A program made the translations under genes and the position numbers. The notes beneath the pieces were generated by a model that was not told the DNA's origin, did not search any database, and saw only the letters and a program-made list of their open reading frames with translations. This document shows positions 50,401-58,735 of a stretch of 64,000 nucleotides of DNA, piece after piece; the first letter of the stretch is position 1; the number at the start of each line of letters is the position of its first letter. The stretch comes from Kibdelosporangium sp. MJ126-NF4 (lineage in GTDB: Bacteria > Actinomycetota > Actinomycetes > Mycobacteriales > Pseudonocardiaceae), in the NCBI RefSeq assembly GCF_000826545.1, contig NZ_CDME01000005.1, positions 170,428-234,427 on the forward strand. Reading direction: 5' to 3'.

Positions 50401-51817
50401 GACGCTGCTGCCGTCGGTACCGCCGCGTGAATCCGGGTGGGCCGACCAGGAGCACGGACTGGCCAGACACGCCGGTCTGGTCGGGGACGCGGTCGAAGCG
50501 CACTGCGCGGTCGACGATCCGGCCGGTGCGGTGGCGGTCGCCGAATCCGGCCGTGCGGTCCTGCTGGCCGCCCAACTCCAGTCCCGCGGCGACCTCACCG
50601 ATCTCGAGGCCGCGCACCCGGACATCGCCGCACGGCTGCGCGGGATCCGCGAGGGGCTCAACACCGGCCACCAGGGCGAGGACATCACCGTCACCAACGA
50701 GCGTCGGCGGTTGTGGGCCGACCACGACGCGCTGCTCGGCGAGATCCGCGCTCTCCCTGGTTTCGGCGACTTCCTGGCGCCGCCGAACGCGAAACGGCGG
50801 TGGCCCGAGGCGACCGGCGGGGCACTGGTGCTGGTCAACGTCGGCAGCCACCGCGGGGACGCTGTCATTGTCACGGCGGACAACGATCCGGTACAGGTGA
50901 AGCTGCCGGGGCTGACACCCGATGCCCTACGGGCGTCCATCGTGTCCCTGCTCGTCGCGACGCACGGCGATTCGCTGGCGCTCCGGAGGAACGCGCCGCG
51001 TGTGCTTACCGAGCTCCTTGGCTGGTTGTGGGATCACGCCGTGGCGCCGATCCTGGAGAAACTCCCGACACAGGAGAACCGGGTGTGGTGGATGCCCACC
51101 GGCATGGCCGGTCTGTTGCCGTTGCACGCTGCCGGACATCCCGGGCAACCAGGCGCGTTGGACAGGGTGGTGTCCTCCTATACCCCCACTGTGCGCGTGC
51201 TGGAGCACGCCCGCGCCCGGCCCCGGGCGTACAGCCGCCGCCAGCTTGTTGTGGCGCTGGAGCACACGTCCGGACTGCGGAAGCTGCCGGGGACGGTGAC
51301 CGAGGCGAGGGCACTGCACGCCAGGCAGCCCGCGGTGCCACCGCTGCTCGACCACGACGCGACCACGACCGGGGTACTCGCCGCGTTGCCTTTTGCCAGC
51401 TGGGTGCATTTCGCGTGTCACGCCATGGTGGATCCGGAGACCCCGTCCCGCAGTGGACTGCACCTGTACGACCGGATCCTGCCGTTGCCGGAGATCAGCC
51501 GGTTGCGCCTCGCCGACGCGGAACTCGCCTACTTGTCAGCGTGTTCGACCGCGGTGGCCGGTCCGGCCCAGCCCGACGAGGCACTGCACCTGTCCTCGGC
51601 TTTCCAACTGGCCGGGTTCCGGCATGTGATCGCGAGCCTGTGGCCGGTCGCCGACTCGGTGGCCGCCCGTGCCGCCGACTCGTTCTACGAACGGCTGGGC
51701 GACGCGTCCACCGCCGATCGTGCCGCGTCGGTCCTGCGGGAGATCAGCCTCGAACTGCGTGCGTCCCATCCGGACGCCCCGCACATGTGGGCACCGCTGA
51801 TCCACTCCGGTCCATGA
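47423..51817 (+). CDS. TPR-repeat protein with C-terminal CHAT (caspase-like) protease domain
   Basis: This very large protein (1464 residues) has a GTG start; GTG 47429 is also possible. After a unique N-terminus (about 1-145), some 17 repeats of roughly 43 residues follow. Each contains a core like DLDRAIDAMTEAV and a YLGKLGFALRTRY-type helix, i.e. TPR superhelix units. A linker (about 955-1180) leads to the CHAT domain. There the caspase-like dyad is visible: His1333 in VHFACHAMVD and Cys1374 in YLSACSTAVAG. The end reads PHMWAPLIHSG, typical of CHAT. Such proteins act as proteolytic effectors in bacterial conflict or cell-death pathways, the TPR part sensing a partner. There is no signal peptide. 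Confidence 0.92.
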   Translation: MTVSFDELLDQLDQRLFAFQETGDPALVLGEETTTLAQQLRVAADSLFDDVTDDQQSRLAQAWYSLGWFHYARLSAFLRGNDPTVAETGVEMASALVFLRPVANNPLSVPEPLRALVGPEAVADDQLRFGLELLETFGDADDNDPVLLDAAIDLLADALDALDPDHPDRPVFLASLTAAYQARYEIDADPDDLDQVIEVGLRAEAGLESGHPIRETLIPNLVGACHDRFESTGAPADLDLLIELGLKSDHQNRPGSLVSLCTAYATRFELAHDVADLDRAVAAGTEAMATLPDGHHAWPGLLANLGAAHFARYHQHDDLDDLDRMVWLGERAVRLAPPDHASRPTYLSNLLNAYGSRYRRTHDVADLDQAALVGAANIDAVPEDHPDLLDILLAFGEILGSRYLATAQPADRDTEIDVRARALAITPPDHSTLIPQRTTLSGDYLDRYQQTDDHADLDRALDLDLGTLRIMPPGHPDRTRMISGVSTMYRLRYNETKQPDDLTNVLEFGEQAVAATSVDDLKRASRLSNLASALQIRYERDGDPEDLERAIALRRELVDTTPADDPRRGEWLAALANGHLLRYELRDEAEDLDLMIDTTSSAVAVMTDGDRPALLHDLATAHRRRYTRDNRLADLESAIEANTEAAATGSPGDRAAVLSYLASDLQDRYERLNTAADLDRAIDTEAEAVAAAADGQSRGLYLGKLGFALRTRYLSSGNLPDLDRAIDAMTEAVPLVSAERRSWTLSNLGTSLRLRYRRRGVSKDLDRAIEAAVEALAVAAPDDDDRRPVLINLGNSLRTRYERLSAPSDLDRAVEVFDEVLAATPAGHPDRTMALTNLGITLHLRYRHSGRTDDLDREILLKTEAAASSHSQGDRAIVLSNLGTALLSRYETAGAADDLDRGVSTLAEASTLIPDGHPAQAMVLANLADAYRSQIDGSQVCPDSATVRELAARVKRSTASTPSDRIHACHWTARLADRVGEHRLAVELFDEAVTLLPSVPPRESGWADQEHGLARHAGLVGDAVEAHCAVDDPAGAVAVAESGRAVLLAAQLQSRGDLTDLEAAHPDIAARLRGIREGLNTGHQGEDITVTNERRRLWADHDALLGEIRALPGFGDFLAPPNAKRRWPEATGGALVLVNVGSHRGDAVIVTADNDPVQVKLPGLTPDALRASIVSLLVATHGDSLALRRNAPRVLTELLGWLWDHAVAPILEKLPTQENRVWWMPTGMAGLLPLHAAGHPGQPGALDRVVSSYTPTVRVLEHARARPRAYSRRQLVVALEHTSGLRKLPGTVTEARALHARQPAVPPLLDHDATTTGVLAALPFASWVHFACHAMVDPETPSRSGLHLYDRILPLPEISRLRLADAELAYLSACSTAVAGPAQPDEALHLSSAFQLAGFRHVIASLWPVADSVAARAADSFYERLGDASTADRAASVLREISLELRASHPDAPHMWAPLIHSGP

Positions 51818-51820
51818 CAC

Positions 51821-52741
51821 TCAGGCTGCGATTCCCTTGCCGTCCGGGTGGATCCGTGCCATCCGCCAGAACACCCTGCTCGGGCCCTTGACCAGGCCCT
51901 GGCTGTCCAGGAACGAACGCAGCTTCTCGAACGCCACCGCGTACGTGTGGTGCAGGTGCTTGTTGCCGCGCATCTCGCGGCGAGCGCGCCGCGGGTCGAG
52001 CCCCGCCCGGCGGTACACGTCAGGCCTGGTCAGGATCGACTTCAGCAGATATGCGCCGAACCCGGCGGCGAACCGCGCGGCGAACCTGCCGATCCATGGT
52101 GCCTTCGCCATCCGCCGGACGAGGTCCTCGCGGGCGAACCGGATGTGCCGGGCCTCCTCGAGGACGTGGATGCGCATCACCTGTTTGACCAACGGCTGAA
52201 GGTCCGGGTGGTTCATGAACTCGCGCTGCAGCGAGTCGAAGATCTCCTCGCCGACCAGGGTGGCGACCCACACCGACGGGCCGCCGATGATCAGTGGGAT
52301 CAGCTTGCCGCCGTGGTGCAGCAGGAAGTCGTTGCGGAACGCGGGCCCGCCCGCCTTGTCGATCAGCATCCCGAACATGGTCATGTGCCGGGTTTCCTCG
52401 GCGAGTTCGGCCAGTTCGTAGTGCACGTGCCGACTGGTCGGGTCCTGCTTGTACGCCATCCGCAGCAGCAGCTGGTTGAGGATGTTCTCGAACCAGATGC
52501 CCACGCTGACGGTGTTCATCAACTCCTGGCGGGACAGCTCGACCCGCTGGTCGTGGGTCATCTCCTCCCACATCCTGGTGCCGTACAGCGTGACGAGCAC
52601 CGGCGGGATGAAGAACTTGCCCTCGGCCAGCGGAGCGTCCCAGGCGATGTCGACCTCGGGATCGTAGAACCGCTTGGCCGTGCCGTTCAGCAACCGCTGC
52701 GCGGTCGTTTCCCGGTCACCGACCTTGAGCTGCTCAGCCAT
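51821..52741 (-). CDS. AurF-like diiron N-oxygenase
   Basis: ATG 52741, five bases after GGAGG, gives 306 residues; the open frame upstream overlaps the TetR gene and is not real. The four-helix diiron core is recognisable: ELSRQELMNTVSVGIWFENI, HYELAELAEETRHMTMFGML with Glu and His ligands, VGEEIFDSLQREF, and IHVLEEARHIRFAREDLVRR. The AurF/PF11583 family includes p-aminobenzoate N-oxygenase, and many actinobacterial members with unknown substrates are paired, as here, with a divergent TetR gene. The convergent CHAT gene ends three bases away. Confidence 0.85.
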   Translation of the reverse strand: MAEQLKVGDRETTAQRLLNGTAKRFYDPEVDIAWDAPLAEGKFFIPPVLVTLYGTRMWEEMTHDQRVELSRQELMNTVSVGIWFENILNQLLLRMAYKQDPTSRHVHYELAELAEETRHMTMFGMLIDKAGGPAFRNDFLLHHGGKLIPLIIGGPSVWVATLVGEEIFDSLQREFMNHPDLQPLVKQVMRIHVLEEARHIRFAREDLVRRMAKAPWIGRFAARFAAGFGAYLLKSILTRPDVYRRAGLDPRRARREMRGNKHLHHTYAVAFEKLRSFLDSQGLVKGPSRVFWRMARIHPDGKGIAA

Positions 52742-52774
52742 CTGGTCCTCCAGTCGCACCGTTGCAACACTGGT

Positions 52775-52794
52775 ACGAATGTAACAATGTTCGT
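52775..52794. promoter_or_regulatory. Inverted repeat in the AurF/TetR intergenic region, possible TetR operator
   Basis: ACGAA (52775-52779) and TTCGT (52790-52794) are inverted copies ten bases apart, in the 81 bp region between the divergent AurF-like and TetR genes. The surrounding AT-rich stretch (TGTAACAATG) likely also carries the promoters. Such a dyad is what a TetR dimer repressing both genes would bind. Confidence 0.5.
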
Positions 52795-52822
52795 CAGGAT
52801 GTAAAGTAGTAAACTCACCTCC

Positions 52823-53491
52823 ATGCGGGACGGCACTCTGGACGGCGCGTTGGGCTCGGATCTGCTTCGGCGTGCGCTGGACAGCGAGGTCGCTGAGGAC
52901 GACGTGACCGAGCGGATCATGGGTGCCGCGCTGCAGCAGGCCGAGGACTTCGGGCTGCGCCGTTTCACCATCGACGAGGTGGCCAAACGGGTCCGGCTGT
53001 CCAGGGTGACGATCTACCGGTACTTCCCCAAGAAGGACGAACTGCTCGACGCCCTGCTGATGCGCGAGTTGAAACGGTTCCTCACCAAGGTGGAAGCGGT
53101 CATCGCCACGCACCCGACGCCCGAGGCCAAACTCGTCGAGGGCCTGGCGTTCGGCCTGACGTTCCTGCGCGGGCACCGGCTGCTGAGCCGGTTGCTGCGC
53201 ACCGAGCCCGAGCTGATCCTGCCGCACCTGACCACCGGAGCGGGCACCCTGATCGCCGCCGCCCGTGCCTGGCTGGCCGGGCACATCCGTGCCGAGATCG
53301 CCGCCAACCGGGTGTCACTGCCCGACGAGGACATCGACAGCGCCGCAGAACTCCTTGTCCGCACAGTGATCTCGCTGGTGATCACCCCCGACACCGTGCT
53401 CCCGGTCGACTCGCCCGAGGGACGGCAGCGCCTCGCCGACCTCTACCTCACGCCAGTCGTGCGCTCGCTGCGCCCGGCATCCGGTGCATAA
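52823..53491 (+). CDS. TetR-family transcriptional regulator
   Basis: This 222-residue protein (ATG 52823) has a TetR helix-turn-helix at about residues 28-75: IMGAALQQAEDFGLRRFTID, then EVAKRVRLSRVTIYRYFPKK, followed by DELLDALLMREL. The C-terminal two thirds form the ligand-binding helices. It is divergent from the AurF-like oxygenase gene, which it probably represses through the dyad between them. The effector is probably the oxygenase substrate or a lipid (inference from the divergent pairing). Confidence 0.93.
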   Translation: MRDGTLDGALGSDLLRRALDSEVAEDDVTERIMGAALQQAEDFGLRRFTIDEVAKRVRLSRVTIYRYFPKKDELLDALLMRELKRFLTKVEAVIATHPTPEAKLVEGLAFGLTFLRGHRLLSRLLRTEPELILPHLTTGAGTLIAAARAWLAGHIRAEIAANRVSLPDEDIDSAAELLVRTVISLVITPDTVLPVDSPEGRQRLADLYLTPVVRSLRPASGA

Positions 53492-53735
53492 CAGCAGTCG
53501 AAGCTGTCGTGTGCGCGCACAACCGGCTCGCATCGCCCGCAACGTGGGCTGGCTCTGACCGCCTGACAGCGGCGGTCCAACGCTCCACTGTGGATGCATA
53601 GCACCGGGGCGCTGGTTCGGTACTAACGGAGGGTACCCGAACACATTACAGGCCACTACGGTCAGGTGTCGATTGTTACCGCACTACAGAAGTCCGCCCT
53701 GCCGGACTCCCTGCTCTGTAGGAGGTCGAGAAACC

Positions 53736-54509
53736 ATGTGGATCCGACGAATATCCACGATCGCGGCTGCCGTCGTGATCTCGGCAGTCGCCATCGGGCC
53801 GGTGTCGATGGCCAAGCAAGAGACCGGGCCGCAGGCCGAACCGTTCATCATCGGCGGCCGGGTCGTCACCACTCCGTATTCCTTCTTCGCGTCACTGCAG
53901 CGCAGCGGCCGCCACTTCTGTGGGGCCTCACTGATCACCCCGCAGTGGCTCGTCACCGCCAGGCACTGCGTGCAAGGCTCGACCGGCGGTGGCTTCTCCG
54001 CCAGGATCGGTTCGGTCAACACCGGGTCCGGCGGCGAACTCATCACCGCGGCCAGCGCCACCCTCGGCGAGAACGACATCGCCGTGGTGCGGCTGTCGAG
54101 GGCCGCGACGTCCAAGCCGGTGAAGATCGCGGCGAGCCACCCCGCGGTCGGCACCGTCAACACGCTCATCGGCCACGGGCAGACCTGTGGCACGCCGGGA
54201 TGCGGCGGTGCTTCGCCGCAGCTGCGCGAAGTCGAGAGCACGAGGGTCGCCGATTCGAGGTGCACGGCCAATTTCAAGCCTGGCAAGGAGATCTGCTTCC
54301 AGGGCGCGCCCGGAACAAGCGCATGCTATGGCGACTCCGGTGGACCGTCCATCCTGAACGGTGAGCTGACCGGCGCGACCAGCCGGTCCGGCAACAACAG
54401 CTCCAACTGCCTCAACGGCCCCGGCCTCTACAACAGCGTGCCGGGCTACCGGGCCTGGATCAACCAGGTCACCGGCGGCGCGCTCGCCGCGTGGGAAGCC
54501 ACGCTGTAG
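53736..54509 (+). CDS. Secreted S1-family serine protease (chymotrypsin fold)
   Basis: ATG 53736 after AGGAGG gives 257 residues. The signal peptide is RRISTIAAAVVISAVAIGPV, cleaved near SMA-KQ. A short propeptide leads to IIGGRVVT, the usual activation site (IxGG). The triad is complete: His in LVTARHCVQ, Asp in ENDIAVVRL and Ser in CYGDSGGPS. The residue six before the Ser is Ser rather than Asp, which predicts chymotrypsin-like rather than trypsin-like specificity. Six or more Cys are placed for S1 disulphides. A strong terminator follows. The protein should be exported and act outside the cell. Confidence 0.92.
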   Translation: MWIRRISTIAAAVVISAVAIGPVSMAKQETGPQAEPFIIGGRVVTTPYSFFASLQRSGRHFCGASLITPQWLVTARHCVQGSTGGGFSARIGSVNTGSGGELITAASATLGENDIAVVRLSRAATSKPVKIAASHPAVGTVNTLIGHGQTCGTPGCGGASPQLREVESTRVADSRCTANFKPGKEICFQGAPGTSACYGDSGGPSILNGELTGATSRSGNNSSNCLNGPGLYNSVPGYRAWINQVTGGALAAWEATL

Positions 54510-54529
54510 CACCATGACAGTTCCGGTGT

Positions 54530-54557
54530 GAGCGCCCCGCGGCGACGCGGGGCGCTC
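54530..54557 (+). terminator. Terminator hairpin after the S1 protease gene
   Basis: GAGCGCCCCGC and GCGGGGCGCTC form a perfect 11 bp stem with a six-base loop, 20 bases past the protease stop and before the end of the convergent EamA gene. No long T tract follows, as is usual in actinomycetes. It could serve both converging genes. Confidence 0.85.
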
Positions 54558-54576
54558 CTCGGCCTGGGTGGCCGGT

Positions 54577-55404
54577 TCAGCCGATCGAGATCAACGCGAT
54601 GGCCGCCGCGGCAGCCCCGAGACCGGCCAGTTGAGCTGGAGCCGGGCGTTCGCGCAACAGGATGACGCCGAGCAGCACGGGCACCGCCGGGTACAGCGCG
54701 GCCAGCACCGTGGCGACGGCCAGCAGTTGCTGACGAGTGGCCGCGAGGTACAACACAATGGCGACGGACCCGAGAGCGCCGACGACCAAGGCGGGTGCGA
54801 TGAGTCGTCGTGGCAGACGCAACGTGGCCCTGGCGGTGAGCGCCAACGGAACGATGGTGGCGAACGCGGTCACCCGGGCGGCGAGGATCGGCCAGAGCCC
54901 TGCCGCCGGATCGATCCGTGAGATCGCCACGAACTGCAACGCGAAGCCGATCCCGGCGACCAGACCATCGGCGGCGCCCGCGGCGGTACCCGCCGGTCCA
55001 CGCCGGGACACCAGCCACAGCGCCGGAAGTGCCACGGCGATCCCAACCCACGCCAACACCCCGGGCCGGTCGCCGAGCAGAAAGACGCCTGCCAGAACCG
55101 GCAAAGCGACAGCGGCGACATCGCTGAGCGGCACGACCGTACTCATGTGACCGCGGGACAGCCCGCGATAGAGGTACGCCACCCCCGCTCCAGTCCCGAG
55201 GCCGGACAGGGCACCCCAGCCCAACGGCGCCAGGTCCACGTGCGGGGCGGCGACGAACGGGGCGACCGCGAGCACCAGAACGGTCCCGCCCAGCTGCCCG
55301 ACGCTCGCGACGGCGTAGCTGTCCGCACGCCGCGCCATCAGCCCGCTCAGGAAATGGACCAGGCCGAAGAAGACCGCGGCGGTCAGAGCCATCAGTTCAG
55401 CCAT
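54577..55404 (-). CDS. EamA/DMT-superfamily transporter
   Basis: This 275-residue protein has ten hydrophobic segments in two EamA halves. The first half opens LMALTAAVFFGLVHFLSGLM and contains LYRGLSRGHMSTVVPLSDVA, and the second ends VLLGVILLRERPAPAQLAGL. That last block, with the ERP-A-Q pattern, is the family signature. EamA proteins export or exchange metabolites across the plasma membrane; no substrate can be named. It converges with the S1 protease gene, with the terminator between them. Confidence 0.9.
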   Translation of the reverse strand: MAELMALTAAVFFGLVHFLSGLMARRADSYAVASVGQLGGTVLVLAVAPFVAAPHVDLAPLGWGALSGLGTGAGVAYLYRGLSRGHMSTVVPLSDVAAVALPVLAGVFLLGDRPGVLAWVGIAVALPALWLVSRRGPAGTAAGAADGLVAGIGFALQFVAISRIDPAAGLWPILAARVTAFATIVPLALTARATLRLPRRLIAPALVVGALGSVAIVLYLAATRQQLLAVATVLAALYPAVPVLLGVILLRERPAPAQLAGLGAAAAAIALISIG

Positions 55405-55565
55405 ACGCCCACAAGCGAGTGATCGAAATCGGATCCATGCGCCACATGTACCCGTGTCAACGCATCCTATGCCAAACCGACAATCGACCGCAGGTCACCG
55501 GCATGATCACCAAGCGGTCGTTCTGCGGTAGGTTGGTGTGAGAACAGCACAACCTCGGAGGACCT

Positions 55566-56066
55566 ATGTGGTGGCGTGTACGCAAGGTGCCCGAGTCACT
55601 TCGCAGCGGTGATGATCTCGGCTGGCGTCCCAGCCTCGTAGTGCCCAGCCGGTTGCAGCCGTCATCGGCCTTCCGTCCAGTGGACCGGCCGGAGTCCCCT
55701 GCTGGCACGGGCAGTGTGGTCGGTCCCCTGGCTAGTGTGCTGATGCTCGGGGGTACCGGGTATGACGCCGGTTTGCAGGCGAAGGGTGACGTGCAGGCAC
55801 GTGCCGTGATCGACACCATCGCCGCGGGTAGTCCGCAGGCGGACTACCCGGTGTGGGTGGCGGTCACTGGCGGAGAGTTGGCGCTTGTCTCCCAACGGAA
55901 CACTGCTGTGACTTGGGTTGGTTCCGAGGAGGGAATGACCGACGTGCAGGTCGGCGACATGGCGCTCTGGCTGGGCTTCGAGGATCTCTCGGCGCTGACT
56001 GTGCCGATGGGCAAACGCCTGAGGCGCCGGGTTCTGGCCGCGTACAGCGGTAGCGTGGATTCGTGA
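55566..56066 (+). CDS. Hypothetical protein, 166 residues
   Basis: ATG 55566 follows CGGAGGACCT, a good ribosome site, which supports a real gene. I do not recognise the family. The N-terminus is basic and Pro/Ser-rich (about 1-50), then VVGPLASVLMLGGTGYDAGL leads into an alpha/beta stretch (YPVWVAVTGGELALVSQRNT) and an acidic segment (VGSEEGMTDVQVGDMALWLG). The C-terminal part (KRLRRRVLAAYSG) is basic. There is no signal peptide or clear transmembrane helix. It is divergent from the EamA gene. Confidence 0.6.
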   Translation: MWWRVRKVPESLRSGDDLGWRPSLVVPSRLQPSSAFRPVDRPESPAGTGSVVGPLASVLMLGGTGYDAGLQAKGDVQARAVIDTIAAGSPQADYPVWVAVTGGELALVSQRNTAVTWVGSEEGMTDVQVGDMALWLGFEDLSALTVPMGKRLRRRVLAAYSGSVDS

Positions 56067-56130
56067 CATAGGGCGCAGTCGTCGAGGCCAGCGCTCCAGG
56101 CAGGCTGCTCAGTCGGTGAACGGCCGCAGG

Positions 56131-56532
56131 TCACTTCCCGTGTCTGGCGATCGGCCAGATGCCGAGCACTTCATGGAAGTCCTTGGACCGGACCACCAGT
56201 TCCGGCCGGTACGCCGATGTCGTCAACCGGTTGGCCAGTGCGGTTTCTTCTGGACGGTTGTGGAATGGCCAGTGCAGAGGTTTCCCGGCCACGTGGCCTA
56301 GTTCCGCCCGCACGTCGTCCGGCAGTGGCGAGAACTCGTACAGGCGGTCGTCGAGATCTGCCGAACTCGGTCGCGCGGCAAGGAGCCGGAAGTACCAGTA
56401 GTCCACAGGTTCAGCCAGTTCGGCGATGCCCTCCAGCGGCCCGTCATGCCAGTCCAGCACAACGACCACCCGGAGGCACAGGTCGGCGACATCAGCCGCG
56501 AGCAACGCGGTGAGATCCTGCATCGGCGACAT
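56131..56532 (-). CDS. Hypothetical protein, 133 residues
   Basis: The start may be ATG 56532 or ATG 56523; neither has a clear ribosome site. The sequence (LCLRVVVVLDWHDGPLEGIA, then ELAEPVDYWYFRLLAARPSS) looks like a compact cytoplasmic alpha/beta protein rich in Trp and acidic residues, with a coherent composition unlike a shadow frame. I do not recognise the family. It lies convergent to the 166-residue hypothetical gene and just past the end of the MFS gene. Confidence 0.55.
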   Translation of the reverse strand: MSPMQDLTALLAADVADLCLRVVVVLDWHDGPLEGIAELAEPVDYWYFRLLAARPSSADLDDRLYEFSPLPDDVRAELGHVAGKPLHWPFHNRPEETALANRLTTSAYRPELVVRSKDFHEVLGIWPIARHGK

Positions 56533-56586
56533 CCGAATACTTCGGCAACAGTGCCCGACCAGCGTACTCGTCGGCCGAGCGGTGGT

Positions 56587-57696
56587 TCACTTCCGTCGGG
56601 CTCGCCACAAGCCCAGTGGCGCGACAACGGCCAACAGAATCGCGGGAACGAGAAAACCGGCAACCGGAAGCACTTGGTACACCGGGGTGAACACGGGCGG
56701 CGACAACGCGCCGCCGAAGAACCGACCGGCCTGCACCACGGAAACGGCACCAGCCCGGTTCGCGGCGTCACCGGACAGCATGAGCGCGTTCAGGCTGACG
56801 ATCAACAACTGCCCCGTCACGCCGCCGACCGCCCACAGCGCCCCCAAGGCCACGGGCGAGGGCACGAAACCTATCCCGGCCACCACGACAGCCCCGGCGA
56901 GCGCGCCGATCGCCGCGGACCGGCGTGCCCCGATCCGGTCGATGCCGTGGCCGACGAACCGGGCGCTGATGATTCCCATCACGCCGAAACCGGTCAGCAG
57001 CAGCCCGCGCTCACCCGCGCCGAGACGGAACACGTCCTCGGCCCGTAACGCGACCAAGAAGGACAGTCCTCCGAGACACGCCCACGCCACCAGCGCCACC
57101 AGCGCTGTCCACAGTGTCGGCGCCCGCCACGCGGACCGCAACGACACTCGCCCGCTGGGCTGGCCGCTCCCCGGAACCCCCAGCACCGCAAGCAAGGCAG
57201 CCACCGCGGCGACAGCCCAGAACGCCCACGTCCAGTGCACCTCCGCGGCAAGCCCGCCGAGCAGCGGCGCACTCGTCTGACCGACGGCCTGCAGAGACGA
57301 GAACAGCCCCAACGCACGCCCGAGCCGCGCAGGCGGAGTCGCCGCCGCGACAGCCGCAAGCAACAGCGGCGTGGTGAACGCGTTCGCCGCACCCTGAACC
57401 GCCCGCGCGCCCAGGAAAACCCCGAAATTCCCGGACAACGCGCACACGGCCGAGGCCGCCACGTAGACGACATACGCCACCCGGACCGCCCGCTCAGGCC
57501 CCCACCTGGCCCCCAACGTCCCGGAGAACAACATCAGCACCGCGAACGGAACCAGGTACGCCGTGAGCGACACCGACGCCGTCTGGGCCGACACGCCGAA
57601 CTCCGCCCCCAGCTCGGGCAGCATCGTCGTGGTGATCCCGCCCGCGAACGGCCCGATGAAACCACCCGCGTACAAGCCCGCCTTCCGTCCCCGCAC
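56587..57696 (-). CDS. MFS transporter
   Basis: This 369-residue protein (GTG start) has about eleven or twelve hydrophobic segments. The helix 2-3 loop is FSGTLGARWGPERAVRVAYV, of the G-x-x-x-D/R-x-G-R type. ALGLFSSLQAVGQTSAPLLG is the helix-5 antiporter-like motif, and the middle loop is GSGQPSGRVSLRSAWRAP. It is typical of drug or metabolite efflux carriers. It is divergent from thyA, with a strong hairpin in the 241 bp between the two starts. Confidence 0.88.
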   Translation of the reverse strand: MRGRKAGLYAGGFIGPFAGGITTTMLPELGAEFGVSAQTASVSLTAYLVPFAVLMLFSGTLGARWGPERAVRVAYVVYVAASAVCALSGNFGVFLGARAVQGAANAFTTPLLLAAVAAATPPARLGRALGLFSSLQAVGQTSAPLLGGLAAEVHWTWAFWAVAAVAALLAVLGVPGSGQPSGRVSLRSAWRAPTLWTALVALVAWACLGGLSFLVALRAEDVFRLGAGERGLLLTGFGVMGIISARFVGHGIDRIGARRSAAIGALAGAVVVAGIGFVPSPVALGALWAVGGVTGQLLIVSLNALMLSGDAANRAGAVSVVQAGRFFGGALSPPVFTPVYQVLPVAGFLVPAILLAVVAPLGLWRARRK

Positions 57697-57817
57697 GTGC
57701 CCACTCCATCAGACGCGCCCACACCGGTTCCGACGCGGTCGCCCGAGGGTGTTCGTGTAGTGGTCACGACCGGAAGTCTGTCGGAGGTCTCGACGGCCCA
57801 GCTTCCCGCTGACCGCA

Positions 57818-57864
57818 CCGGACGAAGGGGCCGGTACAACAGAGGTACCGGCCCCTTCGTCCGG
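57818..57864. terminator. Perfect 20 bp stem-loop between divergent MFS and thyA starts
   Basis: CCGGACGAAGGGGCCGGTAC (57818-57837) and GTACCGGCCCCTTCGTCCGG (57845-57864) pair at all 20 positions with a seven-base loop. It lies 73 bases before the thyA ATG and 121 bases before the MFS start. By structure it is a terminator, but no gene ends here, so it may insulate the two promoters or act in a thyA leader. Confidence 0.8.
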
Positions 57865-57937
57865 CACGCCCAGCGAAAACCTGGATCCGCCGAATACCCC
57901 CAACGAACTCCCGGTCGCAACCACTAGGCTCGCGGGC

Positions 57938-58735
57938 ATGCCAGACACGCAGTACGAGGACCTGCTCCGTCATGTGCTCGACACCGGTGCCCGCAAGCAG
58001 GACCGCACCGGCACCGGCACGCGGTCGATCTTCGGACACCAGCTGCGCTACCGGCTCTCCGACGGCTTCCCGCTGATCACGACGAAGAAAGTCCACTTCC
58101 GATCGATCGCCTACGAGCTGCTGTGGTTCCTGCGCGGTGACGCGAACGTCACGTGGCTGCGGGAGAACGGCGTCACGATCTGGGACGAGTGGGCCGCGCC
58201 GGACGGTGATCTCGGGCCGGTCTACGGCGTGCAGTGGCGCTCATGGCCGACCCCGGACGGCGGGCACGTCGACCAGATCAGTGAGGTGCTGCGCACACTG
58301 CGCGAGAATCCCGACTCCCGGCGGATCATCGTGTCCGCGTGGAACGTGGCCGACATCCCGCGCATGGCGCTGCCGCCGTGCCACGCGTTCTTCCAGTTCT
58401 ACGTCGCCGACGGCAAGCTCTCCTGCCAGCTGTACCAGCGCAGCGCGGACCTGTTCCTCGGCGTGCCGTTCAACATCGCGAGCTACGCGCTGCTGACGCA
58501 CATGATCGCCGAGCAGGTGGGGCTTGGCGTCGGTGACTTCGTCTGGACCGGGGGCGACTGCCACATCTACGACAACCACGAGGAGCAGGTCCGCACGCAG
58601 CTCGCCCGCCAGGCGCGGCCGTTCCCCGCACTGACCCTGAAGCCCGCGGACAGCCTGTTCGACTACACCTTCGAGCACATCGATCTCAACGGCTACGACC
58701 CGCACCCCGGCATCAAGGCCCCGGTGGCGGTGTGA
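57938..58735 (+). CDS. thyA: Thymidylate synthase ThyA
   Basis: This 265-residue protein starts at ATG 57938 (E. coli ThyA has 264 residues). The conserved features are all present: [20 protein letters not shown] (folate/phosphate Arg), [20 protein letters not shown], the nucleophilic Cys in [14 protein letters not shown], and [20 protein letters not shown] with the D-x-x-L-G-x-P-F-N block that binds dUMP. It methylates dUMP to dTMP with methylene-tetrahydrofolate, producing dihydrofolate. The stop overlaps the start of folA, which recycles that product, so the pair is a functional unit. Confidence 0.97.
   Translation: MPDTQYEDLLRHVLDTGARKQDRTGTGTRSIFGHQLRYRLSDGFPLITTKKVHFRSIAYELLWFLRGDANVTWLRENGVTIWDEWAAPDGDLGPVYGVQWRSWPTPDGGHVDQISEVLRTLRENPDSRRIIVSAWNVADIPRMALPPCHAFFQFYVADGKLSCQLYQRSADLFLGVPFNIASYALLTHMIAEQVGLGVGDFVWTGGDCHIYDNHEEQVRTQLARQARPFPALTLKPADSLFDYTFEHIDLNGYDPHPGIKAPVAV

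Noticed and set aside
51821..53284. 487-residue version of the AurF-like protein
   Set aside because: The added N-terminus overlaps the divergent TetR gene. ATG 52741 has a proper GGAGG and matches the family start.
53736..54509. Functional pairing of the CHAT protease with the secreted S1 protease
   Set aside because: The S1 enzyme has a signal peptide and acts outside the cell. Two unrelated genes and a terminator pattern separate it from the CHAT gene.
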